64,000 nt of DNA from Microdochium bolleyi. Lineage: Eukaryota; Ascomycota; Sordariomycetes; Xylariales; Microdochiaceae. Positions within the stretch are counted from its first letter, which is position 1. The number at the start of each line of letters is the position of its first letter. The position numbers and the translations under genes were made by a program. Below are positions 10,102 to 22,115 of the stretch, one piece after another. The stretch spans positions 992,001-1,056,000 of the forward strand of contig KQ964250.1 in NCBI GenBank assembly GCA_001566295.1. Reading direction: 5' to 3'. Under the pieces are notes generated by a model. It ran no database searches and was not told the origin of the DNA. It saw nothing but the letters and a program-made list of their open reading frames with translations.

Positions 10102-13100
10102 CTACTCCTTCTGGCCAAGGCAGATCTTGCGGAGCTTGTCCTTCTCACCGCTCTCCTCGCACATGCCCCTGAAAATGCCAAACTCGCTGCCGCTGCCGTC
10201 CTCGGGCTTAAGATCCCAGAGCTCCTTGGGCGAGCCATACTCTGCAACCTTGCCGTCCGATAAGACGAGGATGCGGTCAAAGTCAGCAATTGTGCTGAGG
10301 CGGTGGGCGATGACGAGCAAGGTGCTGCCGCCAAACTCCTCGCGGATGCTGCGCTGGATGAGGGCATCGGTTTTCATGTCGACAGCGCTCGTGGCCTCGT
10401 CGAGGACCATGACCTTGGGCCGGCTGACGATAGCACGGGCCAGGCAGAGCAGCTGCCGCTGGCCCTGGGACAGGTTAAGCCCACCCTCAGAAATGGGCGA
10501 GGAGAGCTTGCGGAAGATATTGGTGTTCTTCTTGGCCGCGGCGGTCGGGGTCGCTGCGCCGCTGGGGAGGGGGGTCTCGGTGCCGCTCGAGGGGAGGGTC
10601 TCGCTGTCCGAGATGAGGTGCACGCGGGCGAGGCAGTCGTAAAGCTCGGCGTCGGTGTGGTTATCGAAAGGATCGAGGTTGGAGCGCACGGTGCCCGAGA
10701 AGAGAACCGGGTCCTGCGGGATGATAGCGAGCCGGCTGCGCAAGTCGTGCAACTTGATCTTCGAGATGTCAAGGCCGTCGACATAGATGGAGCCGCTCTT
10801 GGCCTCAAGGAAGCGGAACAGTGCGAGGGTAAGGGAGGACTTTCCAGCGCCTGTGCGTCCCACAACGCCTACACGCTCGTTGCTGTTCACGGCGAAGGTG
10901 AGGCCCTTCAGTACGGGTGGCAGATCATCGGCATAGCTGACCACGAGGTCGTTAAGCTCGACTCGGCCCTCGGTGGGCCAAGTGGCTGGTGCATCGTTAC
11001 CCTCGAGGCTCTCGGTGGGAAGCTCCGTGTACTCGACGATGCGCTCGGCGGCGTTCATCTCGAGCTCAATAGTTGCGTAGTGACGGATACTCCACATAAC
11101 ACTGCCAGCAAAGTCCAGCGCAAAAGACAGCGCAAAGCCGGCAAGGGCAGGCTTCATATTGGGTGTGAGCAGGATCAGGATCGCAACGAAGCTGGCAAAA
11201 AACGAGCCAACAACGGACATACGCCAGCCCATCTGCGGTAAATAGAAGTCAGTCACAATTGGCATTCACGGAGGACGGAACGGGAGAACGAACCCAACGG
11301 TTGAACAGCCATAAATGCCAAGACGATGTCGACCAGTCGTCAATCTTCCTGAACATGCGCTGGATGTAGACATCCGACTTGTCGAAGCCGCGGATCGTGG
11401 TGACACCAGTGAGAGCGGACGTGAATTGCTCGAAGACGGGAGACTTCGCTGTGCTTTCCAAACGCTTGACGGGACGGGCTCCGTGCAGGTAGAACAAGGC
11501 GTACCACAGGCAGATCGCGAGTAGGACGAACGATAAAACGATGATGATGGGCGAGACGAAAATGCCGGCAATGATAACGCCAAGTAGATTCAGAACGGCA
11601 CCGAAGCCAAAGCCGAGAGCATACGCCAGATGTGTGTCCACCGAGTTGAAGTCTGCTGTGAACCTGTTTAGGACACGGCCTACGGGGACCGTGTCGAGCC
11701 ATCTGAGAGGGGCGCGGAGGACGACGAAGCTGATCTTGGCGAACAAGGTCCTCGAGGCCACGATCGAGCCGCGGAAAATGTAATACCACCGGAAAGTGCT
11801 GACCGCGGAAGTGATGACTGCGAGAGCAACGTAGATGCCGAGATAGTATCTGAGGTCCTCCTCCGCTCCACCAGCAGAAAGCTTTTTCACAAGGTGGAAG
11901 CTTGGCTCCTGCAGCATCATTTGCGACGCGTACGAGAAAATATTGCTGTCGTTCGCCTGGAGGCTTAAACTGTCGGTCTGTTGTTCCTCATTGTCGGTCC
12001 ACAGCTTCAGCCACCATGAGCGACCGATGCCGAGAGCCATGACGAGGAAGAACAGGAAAGCGGCTCCTGTCCAGAAGGGCCAGCCGCCACTATCACTCAG
12101 ATACGTGGCATAGACCTTCTTCTTGATGCTACCGCGCTCACGAGTTTCCTCCTCGACAAACTTACGAGCATCTGGGAGCTTGGAGGGGGTCTTCGCAAGC
12201 GGTTCGCCGTGGTTGTCGTCAACTGACACTTCTTCCGAGTTGACAGCGGTCTGATCGTCTTCCTCTTGGATATCTTGTCGGGAGGGTTCGTGGCTCTTGA
12301 TCTTGGTCAGGGTACCGTCCTCCTGCAGTTCGTCGATAAAACCGGCATTGAGAACAACACCATCCCCGAGCTCGACAAGATACTTTGTCCGAGATTCGCA
12401 GAGCGCTACGTGGTGAGTGACTAGGATTCTGGTTCGGCCGTCGCCGAGTACTCCGGTAAGGCACTTCTCAAAGATGTGGCGACCAACATGAGCATCGACA
12501 GCACTGAAGATGTCATCGAGAACCAGGATACCTGCGCGTGAGTAAATGGCTCGAGCTAGCGTGATGCGCCATTTCTGACCACCGCTGAGGTTGATGCCGT
12601 TTGCGCCAATCTCGGTCCTGTCTCCGTCCGAGAACATCTCGATATCTTTTGTCAAAGCGCAAACCTCCACCGTTGTCTTGTAACGCTCTTCATCCAACGG
12701 TAGGCCGAACAAGATGTTGTCCTTGACAGTGGCGTTCTCAATCCACGGAATCTGAGCCACAAAGGCAATGGAGCCGGGGATGTACCAGTTGTCCTTGTTT
12801 GCCTTGTGGTCATGCCGGTCCGCAATTGCAGGTGGCCGCGGTACACTGAGCGAGCCGGACAAGACGTCGACCTCTCCCAAAATGGAGGCGAGAAGAAGAC
12901 TCTTGCCGGATCCAGTCTTGCCAGAGACTACAGACAGCTCGCCTTTAGGGAAGGTGATGTTCATGTTCCGAAGAATGAACCGGTCCGGGTCCTCCTCGGT
13001 GTTGTCAGATGGCCAGGCGATAGACGCGTCGTCGAAGCTAATCTCATCAGAATCCTTGCTGATCTTCGTGACCTCGGCGCTGTTCAGGTAAGCGTCGATA

Positions 13101-15030
13101 CGCTTAACTGACACCCAGGCGTCGAGAGCATCAGTGGTCAACTCTGGAATGATCGAAAGTGTCACCTCAAGCGCCTTGAAGACTCCAAGACTGACGAACG
13201 CGACTGACGGCAACAAGGATCCGTGGACGTATGCGTACACAGCAAGCGATGCAGCGGCGAGCATGATTGGGGAGCTAATCCAGCAAGCTAGGAGCGCGCA
13301 GTCGTTGATGAAAGCATACCAGATGGAGGCAAGCTCTCTCTCACGGACCTCGCCAATCTTCTCCTCCCATTGCTGTTCGAGGGCTGCAAACTTGATCTGG
13401 CGAATGCCTTGCAACGCTTCGGACACGACCTCCAGCTTCTCGTCGCGAACCTTCATGAGGCGGTCCTGGGCGTCGGAGTACCGCTTCGAAAAGTAGATGT
13501 TGACTGGCATGACTGTGAGCATGGTCGAGAAACCAGCGACGAGAGCCTTCCAGCCGAGGAGATCGAGGAGGAAAGCGAGGGATACAATAAGCTTGAAGAG
13601 CGAGCCGGGAAAGTAGTTGGCGAAAGCGCAAAAGTCAGCAACACGCTTGGCGTCCACACCGATCAGGTTGACAGTGCCCTGCTTGCTCTTCTTCAGCTGG
13701 TCGGGATCTTCCTCTTCCTCGTCGTCTTGCGGGGGGGAAACATCAGGCGCATCAACTGCCGTTGAGTTTCCGGCAGCTCCGGCGATAGTCAATTCGGGTG
13801 CGGAAGCGGTCGGCTTGTTCTTCTTCTTGGCTTCCTTCACATCCTTGCGCCTCATGGATTTCTTGAACACGAGTGCAGATAGCTCAGCGCGGACGCGGAC
13901 GCACAGCTGGCCATATGACAGCCAGAAGACGTGGCTTTCGACCCAGGATTGGGCGACAATCGTGACACCGATCCAGATCACCCAGAGCCAGGCATCGTAG
14001 CCTAGAGGCTCGGAGCTTTCGCGATTCTCCAGGATGCGGAGAAGCTGCAAGACGCACCACTGTGGCGCAAAGTTCAACACGGATGTGCACAGGGTCAGAA
14101 ACCACTGCAAAGCAAGAGTACCCTTGTGCGCTTTGACGATGGAGAGCCAAAGAGGACCAGTGAAGTTGTGCATCTCCCACCTTGCTGTCGCTGAACTTGC
14201 CTTGACATAGTGGTCAGGTCTTGGCAAATCCTTCATGTCGAGATTATTCTTCTCCTTGGCAGCTTGGAGCACATTGAAAGCCCAGCTCCAGTTGTAGCGG
14301 CTCCAGGCCGATTCTGTCATGGCGCGGTCCACTACCTGATCGCCATCGAAAACATCAGGACGTCTCGGGAGTTGGAGGCAAGAGATACCGAGAGCAACGA
14401 CTACAACGATCTCGCCGAGACGAACGACGAAGGCGGCCAGGTCATGCTTGAAGAGGTATGATCCAAGCTGGTTGTCCTGGATGAGACGAACCAAGAGAAG
14501 CACAACGCAGGCCAGCATTGACTGAAGACCAAGATCATGAGCCACAACAGATGAGTGGGCAGAGGCGATCGCAACTGCCTGGAACATCAACAGGGACTGT
14601 ATAGGTGAGATTGAAATTAGTTCATGGAGACGCCATTAGACTTGGAGGGATGCCACTTTTGTGGCAATATCTCCCATCTTTGCGATAAAGCAAGACTTAC
14701 CCAAGATCCGACGCAAAGCCAATTCTCGAGGAAGAACCCGTCGTCGACAGCTCTCTCGTTGAGAAGAGTGAGCATGGGTACCGCAACGGAGACTAGCAGG
14801 CCTGCGGCCGCGAATAGGAGGATGGAAGCCTTGGCCCACTTGGCCGTGAAGGCCCGTGTGGCTTCCAAAGTGCTCTTGCCGTCTGCATCTTCGTAGACGG
14901 CGTCCGGATCGTGGATTTCACGGTTGCGAATCTGCTTGAAAAAGTTGAGTCCCGCTGGTATCGACAACAGACCGACAGCGCCGAGGCCCGCCGCGGAGGT
15001 GGCGAGCACGATGGTACCGTGGGCCGGCAT
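10102..15030 (-). CDS. ABCC-type (MRP/YOR1/YBT1-like) ABC transporter, 1587 aa
   Basis: Three exons: 15030-14701, 14596-11294 and 11232-10102; all joins are phase 0. Introns are 104 bp (donor GTAAGT, acceptor ACAG) and 61 bp (donor GTTCGT). The order is an N-terminal TMD0-like set of helices, TMD1, NBD1, TMD2, NBD2. NBD1 has Walker A GKTGSGKS near 669-676, signature LSGGQ near 780 and Walker B ILVLDD near 800. NBD2 has GRTGAGKS near 1336-1343, LSQGQ near 1465 and VMVLDE near 1485. Asp in place of the catalytic Glu in NBD1, with Glu kept in NBD2, is the usual ABCC asymmetry: only the second site is expected to hydrolyse ATP well. Members export glutathione conjugates, organic anions, bile salts or drugs at plasma or vacuolar membranes; the substrate cannot be read here. 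A cytosolic Lys/Glu-rich loop lies near residues 360-415. The ATG at 15030 replaces an upstream GTG-initiated extension. Confidence 0.93.
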
Positions 15031-18000
15031 TTTGCTCGTAGAGGAGCTGTGATCGGAACCAGCCCGGGAAAAAGTCCAGGCCGTCGTGTCGACTTTTATT
15101 CGACGCGAGCCTGACACGGTCTCGAGCTGTTGATCACTTGGTGATCTTAGCTAGCAGGAGCGCCGCGCAAGTCCCTGTGAGGCGGCTGGGCCGGTGAGAC
15201 ACGCAGGCAAGGGACGGCCCGTGTACAGTGCAGCCGGATCTTCGGAACCAAGAACACCAGGTTCACGGGCTCTCTGTCTGCTGGCTCGGACCGTCTCGTT
15301 GTTTGTCGAGCAGGTCGACGGTAGCTTGCTGGAACAGATGACAGAGAGAAGACTTGAAGAAGGACAACTCAGGGCGGGAAAAGAGCCCGGCCGGTCCACT
15401 GATGAAGAGATAACTTCCAAGTGACGAGGAGGGTAATTAGTCACCAGCATCTAACTCGGGTAGGCAGCACAGGATGGGGCGGCCGGGGTGCAGAAGCAGG
15501 CAGGTGCGCTACGAGCAATCGGGCCCGGCGAGCAGAAAATTGTGAGCAGTCCCGGGGGTCTGGTTGGTCAGCGCCCGCGTATGCGCATGCGTATGCTGGA
15601 TCGGGACCCTGCGCGCAGCAGATCACCTCAACCTTGAACAAGCCAAGCTCTTTCTTTTGCTGCCTGTCTGGGCAGGGCCCTCCTGTGAATCGGGACATCC
15701 GTGTCTCGCAAGTGTGGACTTCTCATCAGCCACCAGACACATATCTGGCTGACTTGCCACAAAGAGCCTTGCAAGCAGGCGTTGTTGCTGCTCGGTTGCA
15801 TCCCATCCCGGCGTCTCCCTCTCGTGTTGCCCTGGCGGGAGACAGATGTGTAGCACTCGACCCGTCCCGGCTGAATCATGATGGCACATTCTGAGCACCA
15901 ATCCGCAACCCCAATGACGAGGCTCTTCCGCCCAAGTGGACGCTACGCAAGACCTGGGACGTGCATCTGCCGTGCCCTCAATCCTGGGCATTGTCATGGT
16001 GGCGTCAAGGGCTCCCGTCCTCAGGAGGCGGCGATCGTCGCCGTGGCCGGTTGACTCATGCCCGTGCTGACGAGCCCACCACTGTCAACTTCTCCCGCGA
16101 TATCATGCCGGCGTGACAATCGGCACGTTGCACCACATCAGGACTTTCGGACTGGCGCTCGCGGGCAGCACAGTGCATTCCGAGCCCTGCCAGGCTCGTT
16201 CACAAGAGCGAGAGGGCCCCGAATCGCAAGAATGGCCGGAACAGTAGTTCGATGACATGCATCCCAGTGGTTCTCCGCGATGGGATGGGCCGCTCATGCA
16301 TGGGCCACGACCAGGGCGCGAGCTCCGCCGTTCTTGAACGCATACTGCGGACGCTATCATACAGTCCGACCATGGCCACCTCGGCACCAACCCCCACAGT
16401 CAGCAGTCTGACTGCAGCTGGAGCGGTGTGCAGGCGCAGAGTCAGGAGGTTGGTGGTGGTGTGCACTCCGTGCTCCGGACGGAGTAGGTGACATCCATCA
16501 GGCCCCCACGGCCTGCTGCACGACGTTGCTGCAGCTCAGAGGCCCTGCACGCCATGGTATCACGAGCCGCGCAGCCGGCAAGCAGAATGGTGAGGATTGC
16601 AGATCAACATTGATAAGGACAAGTAGTCAGTCTACAGAGCAGACCTCGATTCTGGAGCCAATACTCCGTGGAAATTGTCAAGAACCGAGCTCGCCCGAGG
16701 CCAGTCTCTATTCTACACGGCTGAATATGACAGTCGCCTATCGACTCCGGGAAAATGGTACTTTTCTCCCAATCGGGTGTAGGTAGCAAGCCTGTCGCTA
16801 CTCCTCCAAAGGTTGCATCGAAACCCCAAGTATCCACCACAGCCATTCGCGCTGTTCGCCTCTATCGAGCTCGCAACGCCACTGCCGGGCCCAGCGTCAA
16901 TTTTGAATGTCTGCGACAATATAGGAAGTTGATATCAAGATCGGTACACAATAGTGTGACTTGGTTTTCGGGTCTGGATCTCGCAGAGGCTGGTCAAGAG
17001 CTGCCTCGTGTTGGGCTGGAGCCATGGGTTGGCCACCAGTAATGAGAAAGTGGACAGCCCTCGGAAGCAGCCTGCGACCTATTGCTTCTTGTGGGTTAAC
17101 CCGGTCACATGAATGTATGCAGACTCATGCACATTTGTGCGGGCACAACTGGGTGCTGACCTCGGGGGCCATAGCCGCTTCAGAGTATGCTTGCCGGGGA
17201 TGAGCAGCGGCCCGCGTCTGACCAGACTGTCAGCAAAGCATCATCGTTGGTGAAGCCAATGAGCCTCTCCAGATCTGAACATGACTGTGGTCGGCGGGGG
17301 CGTGGTGATTGGTGCTTGCATCTCGGACGACACGATCGTGATTGGCGAGAGTGTGACCACTGAGCCTGGCGCGTTCATCGTGCCGTCTAACTTGGCCAAG
17401 ACGTCCCAAGCCCCCCTCGCCTGCAGCAAGCTCAAGGTTGCGATGGCTCCATGTGGTTTCGTGCACGCGTCCACTATCACGTACTAGCCTCGAGTGCAAC
17501 AAGCTCAGCTGGACGCACCCAGCGTGATTTAGGTTGCCTCGAGTCTTGCAACTCCGACTGGTGCACCAACCCGGCAGCTGCTCCTTCCTCCCACTGACCT
17601 CCAAACGGACGACAAGACAACCCATAAGCCCGACGTCCACGTTGACTGCAGTCAGCTCAGTCATCAATTGAGCCATCACCATCGCAGTGCAGCCCTGCCA
17701 GGTCCCACCGTGCTGATAGGTACGATACCCTGGCAGGTAGCTTGGAGTTCCAAGGCTGAAGCGGCCTCGATCAGGTCCACCAGAGCTCCAGTCGTTGATC
17801 GCTACCCACGACATTCTCGATAACGACGCGATTTCCGACATCAGCAGACGTGACGACAGGTTCAGCACGCAGCCCCGACTACCTTCATCAGCCCGCCGCA
17901 GACTGGCCTGAGTCAATCTCTCTAGCAGGCATTCAGACGCCCACTGTTACGCGAGACAGTCGCCAAATTGTTTGTCAAACTCAAGAGGAGCTCGAGCCAG

Positions 18001-18448
18001 CCAAGCCAAGCCTGTTCCGTGCATCCCATCCCAGTTTGTACGCAACCTCCCTCTCCTTCAAATTACTCGACCCCTCGCTTGCTCCTACGTCCCATTCATT
18101 AAATTCATCCCTCGACCTCTGCCCGAAAGATTCCCTGTTTATCGACCTTCGGGCCATCAACAACTGCTGCACTTGTCGGCTCCACACTCGTCGGCAAACT
18201 TTACTGACTGCGCCATCGTTCAGTGTAACGAACATAGACACCAAGCTTCTCCTGTCCGACCCTCCAGGCCTCGACCCCTTGGCTGCGCATAGAACCGCCA
18301 GTTCCTGAAGGCCCGACTTCGACGCCCTTTTCACGAGCCAGTCACCTCACCAACACGGCATAGCACAACACCCGGTGCCAAGCACGGGCTCCCGTCACAA
18401 GGTTGAAATCCCACTGACGGGGCTTATGCCTCCTTCGAACAGTTCACG
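15031..18448. other. 3.4 kb region without a supported gene; divergent promoters
   Basis: The region separates the 5' ends of the ABC transporter (minus) and CAC2 (plus). The last 450 bp are pyrimidine-rich and probably contain the CAC2 leader. ORFs such as 17230-17916 (minus) have no recognisable domain. No tRNA, repeat array or transposon end is seen. Confidence 0.45.
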
Positions 18449-18452
18449 ATGA
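18426..18452 (+). promoter_or_regulatory. Eight-codon uORF overlapping the CAC2 start by ATGA
   Basis: ATG at 18426 opens a frame of eight codons whose stop, TGA at 18450-18452, overlaps the main ATG at 18449-18451 (sequence ATGA). If the transcript includes it, ribosomes would terminate exactly at the main start. This geometry is known from termination-reinitiation coupling. Whether the transcript starts upstream of 18426 cannot be seen. Confidence 0.45.
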
Positions 18453-20600
18453 AAGCTACCCCCTTAATCATCAACTGGCACGACCAGAATTCGCCAATCT
18501 ACTCTGCCCACTTCGAGTCGCACGGCAAGGAAAGACTAGCCACTGGTGGTGGTGACAATAACGTCCGGATATGGAAGATTTCCGGCGAGGGCGAAGATAG
18601 ACAGGTCGATTACCTGTCAACGCTCACCAAGCATACCCAAGCCGTGAACGTGGTTCGCTGGGCCCCTAAAGGTATGGGCGACCTTGTCTTGCCCTTTGTT
18701 CAAAGGCTATCGCTGACATGCAGCACTTGACCCAGGCGAGCTCCTAGCCTCTGCTGGAGACGATGGTAATGTCATCCTCTGGGCGCCGTCTGATACACAC
18801 CATCCGACCTTCGGCAACGAAGGCCTCGAAGATAAGGAGACATGGAGAGCCAAGAACATGTTTCGTTCTAGTGGATCCGAGATCTATGACCTTGCGTGGT
18901 CTCCTGACTCTTCCTATCTCATCATCGGCAGCATGGACAATGTCGCTCGAATTTACAACGCTGGGAGTGGCTCACTTGTCCGCCAGATCGCCGAGCACAG
19001 CCATTACGTGCAGGGCGTCACTTGGGACCCGTTGAACGAATACATCGCGACTCAGTCATCAGATCGTTCTGTACACATCTACTCTCTAAAGACGAAGGAC
19101 GGCCATTATGCGTTGCACGCCCACGACGACAAGACGACCAAGATTGCCAGTCACACAAAGATGGACCTGCCACCTAGGCGCATATCGGCTGGTAGCCCCG
19201 CGCCCTCGGAACTCAGCGGCTACCGCTCTCAGGTTGCCGCCGCCGGAGACACTCCCAGTGTTTCCATGGGATCACCCGTGCCTTCGCAGCCCGGCACGCC
19301 ACAATCTGTGGCATTACCAATGAATCCGCCGAGCGTGGTTAGCCATAGCCGGCGGTCATCATTCTCCTCGAGAAGATCAATGTCCCCTGCGCCTTCACTG
19401 CCATTACCTGCGGTCATGCCTATGGAGCCCTCGCCCAAGCCAAGTTTTAGCCAGAGCGGTATCAAGAACTCAAGTCTCTATGCCAATGAGACTTTAACAT
19501 CCTTCTTCAGGCGCCTGTGCTTTACTCCTGACGGGTCTCTGCTCCTAACTCCAGCAGGCCAGTATCAGGTGCACCAGGCCAACAACGAGAGCGGGAGATC
19601 ATCCTATGATATTATCAACACCGTCTACATATACACGAGAGGCGGCATCAACAAGCCGCCAATTGCCCATCTCCCTGGCCACAAGAAGCCATCTGTGGCA
19701 ATCAAGTGCTCGCCTGTACTATACACACTGAGAACGTCGCCGCCGACCACCAGAAATATCACCATTGACACGTCTTCAGCAGAAGACCCGATGCTGCCCC
19801 TTCCCGAGCCGGTTTCCAAGCAAGCATCGGCTGTGATGGACCCGCCACCTCCGCCGACATCAGCTGCCGCTGTAGAGCCTGAGAAGGCTACTACGCCAGC
19901 AAAAGCATCCCCGTCAGAGAATGCACCACTGAAACCGACTTTCACGTTGCCATACCGCATGGTCTATGCCGTGGCCACGCAGGATTCCGTGTTGCTGTAC
20001 GACACTCAGCAGACCACGCCGTTGTGCATAGTCAGCAACTTGCATTTAGCTACATTCACAGATCTGACCTGGTCAAACGATGGCTTGACGCTGCTCATAT
20101 CGTCATCAGATGGCTTCTGCTCGACGTTGTCGTTCACACCAGGTGAGCTGGGCCAGGTCTATACAGGGGAGCTTGCTTCGGCAAAAGCCCAAACACCAGC
20201 GCCCGCACCCGCAGCCATGTTCGCGCCCCCGTCGCCGCGTCCGACACACCAGCATCGGAATTCGGCGACATCCTTTACTGCTCCGTCGCCCCCGGCATCG
20301 ACTAGTGGACGGCCCGCATCGCCTACCCGTTCCAATTCTACTTCTTCTGTCGCGACACAGTCGACGCCGCTGCCGGGGCCTACGCTCATTAGTGGTGCCG
20401 TGCCCAGCCTAGCGGCCACCCACTCGGGCCAGGTGACGGGCGTGCCGCTCACGACGCCTCCAGAGACGCCAGCAAGCAGCGGCTCTGTTGTCGCTGGTGT
20501 GAAGAGAGAAGCCAGCGAAAGCGAGAAAGAGGAGACTACCGATGCGCAGCCGAAGAAGCGGCGAATAGCGCCGACTCCGGTTACAGATCCGAGAACATGA
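18449..20600 (+). CDS. CAC2: Chromatin assembly factor 1 subunit B (Cac2/CHAF1B/p60), WD40, 699 aa
   Basis: Two exons, 18449-18671 and 18724-20600, with a 52 bp phase-1 intron (GTATGG...CTGACATGCAG). The protein starts MKATPLIINWHDQNSPIYSA and carries WD40 repeats: TGGGDNNVRIW, LLASAGDDGNVILWAP, YDLAWSPDSSYLIIGSMDN, IATQSSDRSVHIY, FFRRLCFTPDGSLLLTPAG, PYRMVYAVATQDSVLLYDT and WSNDGLTLLISSSDGFC. This order, with a long Ser/Pro linker at about 250-320, matches CAF-1 p60. CAF-1 deposits newly made H3-H4 dimers on replicating DNA; the middle subunit binds the large subunit. The 150-residue C-terminal tail is Ser/Pro/Thr-rich and ends in a basic KKRRIAPTP element, possibly nuclear targeting or Asf1 contact (inference). 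Confidence 0.93.
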
Positions 20601-20867
20601 ATAGTGTCGATGCTGTCAGCGAATTTGGTTTGCTTTGCTATACTCAAGTTGAAGATCTGTACATAACATCTCGGGACAGCGTTCTGCAGGTATAATCTAA
20701 CAAGGGTGTGAAGATGCCCGCGATATTGCTCACGGTATCGTTAAGCCGTTGTGTGTGTTACGATCAAGGAGCTTTTTGGCGCAATATGATGACTAGAACC
20801 AAGGGTTTCTTTGATATGGCATTCTGAGCCTTGAACATGGGAAATTGCATGCATCTACCCGTCTAGC

Positions 20868-22115
20868 CTAGTCCGCACTCTTCGCCCCATCAGTCCTGTG
20901 CATCATGGCGGCTCTCCTGCGAACCCAGTCGACACAGCTAATCTCGTCGTATTTTTTCTCTTCTCCAGGCCTCACGCAGCTGTCGAGCACGCCGCAGCTC
21001 TCGTTCAGATTAAACCCGCAGAAGAAGGGGATGCTGACCCTCTCCTTGCCGCTCCAATTCTGCACACGGTGCACGGTGCTCACCCACCTATCGTTCGTGA
21101 TGCGCTGGAGGTAGTCTGCGATGTTGACGACAAAGGTGCCCTCGATGGGCCTGGCGTTGATCCACTGCCCGTCGCGGTTCAGGACCTGCAGCCCGCCGAC
21201 CGAGTCCTGGTACAGGATCGTGCAGACCTGGAAGTCGGTGTGGGCGCCGATCGAGACCGTCTCCTCCTTCTGCGACCCGTCCTCGTTGCACTGCTGGGTA
21301 CTGTCGGGCTGCGCGGGGGGCAGCGGCGGGTAGTAGTTGAGCAGCAGGTTCGCGTCCGGGTGGCTGAATTTGGCGTCGAAGAAGTGCTCGTCCAGGTCCA
21401 GCGCCAGGGCGAACGTGCGGATCAGCGCGCGCGCGAGGCGCAGCGTAACGCGCCAGTACGCGACGAGCGCGGGCTTGAAGCCGGCGAGGTTGGCCGTCTG
21501 GGCCCACTGGTGGTCCTCCATGCGCAGCTGGGCCCGGATCTCGGGCGGGATGGCATCGAGCCCGGGCACGTCCGGGTCGTAGCGCGGGTCGTACTGCCAG
21601 CTGAAGCTCTCCCGGACGTCGACCGACTCGGTGGGGTTGAGCCGCTGCGTGGCCGGGGGCTTGTAGCCGTTGTAGAAGCTCGACTGCTTGGCGTTGGCGC
21701 GGTCTTTGACGGCCAAGGGCTGCCGGAAGAACTCGAGCGCGGCGGCGTGCGCGGCGCGCGTGACGTCCGGGCTGACGCCGTGGTTGGCGATGTAGAAGAA
21801 GCCCGTGTTGGTCGCGGCCTCGCGGACCTGTGCTGCGACGGCGCGGCGGGCTTGCAGGGCTTCTTCCGGGGAGGAGGAGGAGGAGGAGGAGAGGATGGCG
21901 GAGACGTCGATGACGGGGATCTCGGAGGGCCGGGCGTCGCGGAGCGGGGACTTCAGGACGGTGCGGTAGACGGGGCCGTTGCCGGAGGAGAGGTACAGGC
22001 GTGTGGTGCCGTACTTGGCGGCTAGGGCGGACGGGGAGAGGGCTTCATCCTCGGACGTTGACGTTGACGTCGAGGTTGTGGTTGTGGTTGTGGTGGCGGT
22101 GGTGGTGGTTGTCAT
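20868..22115 (-). CDS. Fe(II)/2-oxoglutarate-dependent dioxygenase (IPNS-like), 415 aa
   Basis: Single exon. An N-terminal DIOX_N region starts at about residue 66 (IPVIDVSAIL, TGFFYIANHGV) and is followed by the 2OG-Fe(II) oxygenase core. Iron ligands are H292 and D294 (GAHTDF) and H349 (STVHRV). R359 with S361 (ERVSIPFF) is the expected 2-oxoglutarate-binding RxS pair, so the enzyme looks active. It lacks intron positions found in the second dioxygenase gene at 25628, so the two are not a recent tandem duplicate. The first 21 residues are almost entirely Thr/Ser, encoded by a microsatellite. Members hydroxylate, desaturate or cyclise small molecules; the substrate is unknown. The gene is convergent with CAC2 and next to the transporter at 23061. 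Confidence 0.88.
   Translation of the reverse strand: MTTTTTATTTTTTTSTSTSTSEDEALSPSALAAKYGTTRLYLSSGNGPVYRTVLKSPLRDARPSEIPVIDVSAILSSSSSSSPEEALQARRAVAAQVREAATNTGFFYIANHGVSPDVTRAAHAAALEFFRQPLAVKDRANAKQSSFYNGYKPPATQRLNPTESVDVRESFSWQYDPRYDPDVPGLDAIPPEIRAQLRMEDHQWAQTANLAGFKPALVAYWRVTLRLARALIRTFALALDLDEHFFDAKFSHPDANLLLNYYPPLPPAQPDSTQQCNEDGSQKEETVSIGAHTDFQVCTILYQDSVGGLQVLNRDGQWINARPIEGTFVVNIADYLQRITNDRWVSTVHRVQNWSGKERVSIPFFCGFNLNESCGVLDSCVRPGEEKKYDEISCVDWVRRRAAMMHRTDGAKSAD
21871..21893. repeat. (GAG)n microsatellite encoding a poly-Ser run
   Basis: About seven GAG units on the plus strand sit inside the dioxygenase gene and encode the SSSSSS stretch near residues 76-82 on the minus strand. The run precedes the catalytic core and lies in a probable loop, so length variation could be tolerated. 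Confidence 0.7.
22053..22115. repeat. Compound microsatellite encoding Thr/Ser-rich N terminus
   Basis: GACGTT and GTGGTT/GTGGTG repeats cover the start of the dioxygenase coding region and encode TTTTTATTTTTTT followed by STSTSTS. This is a likely length-variable site. It makes the exact start uncertain, since no other in-frame ATG lies within the run. Confidence 0.65.

Noticed and set aside
10303..11241. 312-codon ORF antisense to ABC transporter NBD2
   Set aside because: The minus-strand frame has Walker and signature motifs, and the antisense has none.
17230..17916. 228-codon minus-strand ORF upstream of CAC2
   Set aside because: No domain, signal, TM segment or intron support; composition looks random.
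18385..18420. GGTTGAAATCCC stretch resembling a tRNA T-arm
   Set aside because: It lacks the invariant GTTCRA and no acceptor or anticodon arm can be folded around it.
20898..22025. 375-codon ORF antisense to the first dioxygenase
   Set aside because: It is a GC-rich shadow frame. The opposite strand has a full enzyme with all catalytic residues, and the antisense product has no domain.
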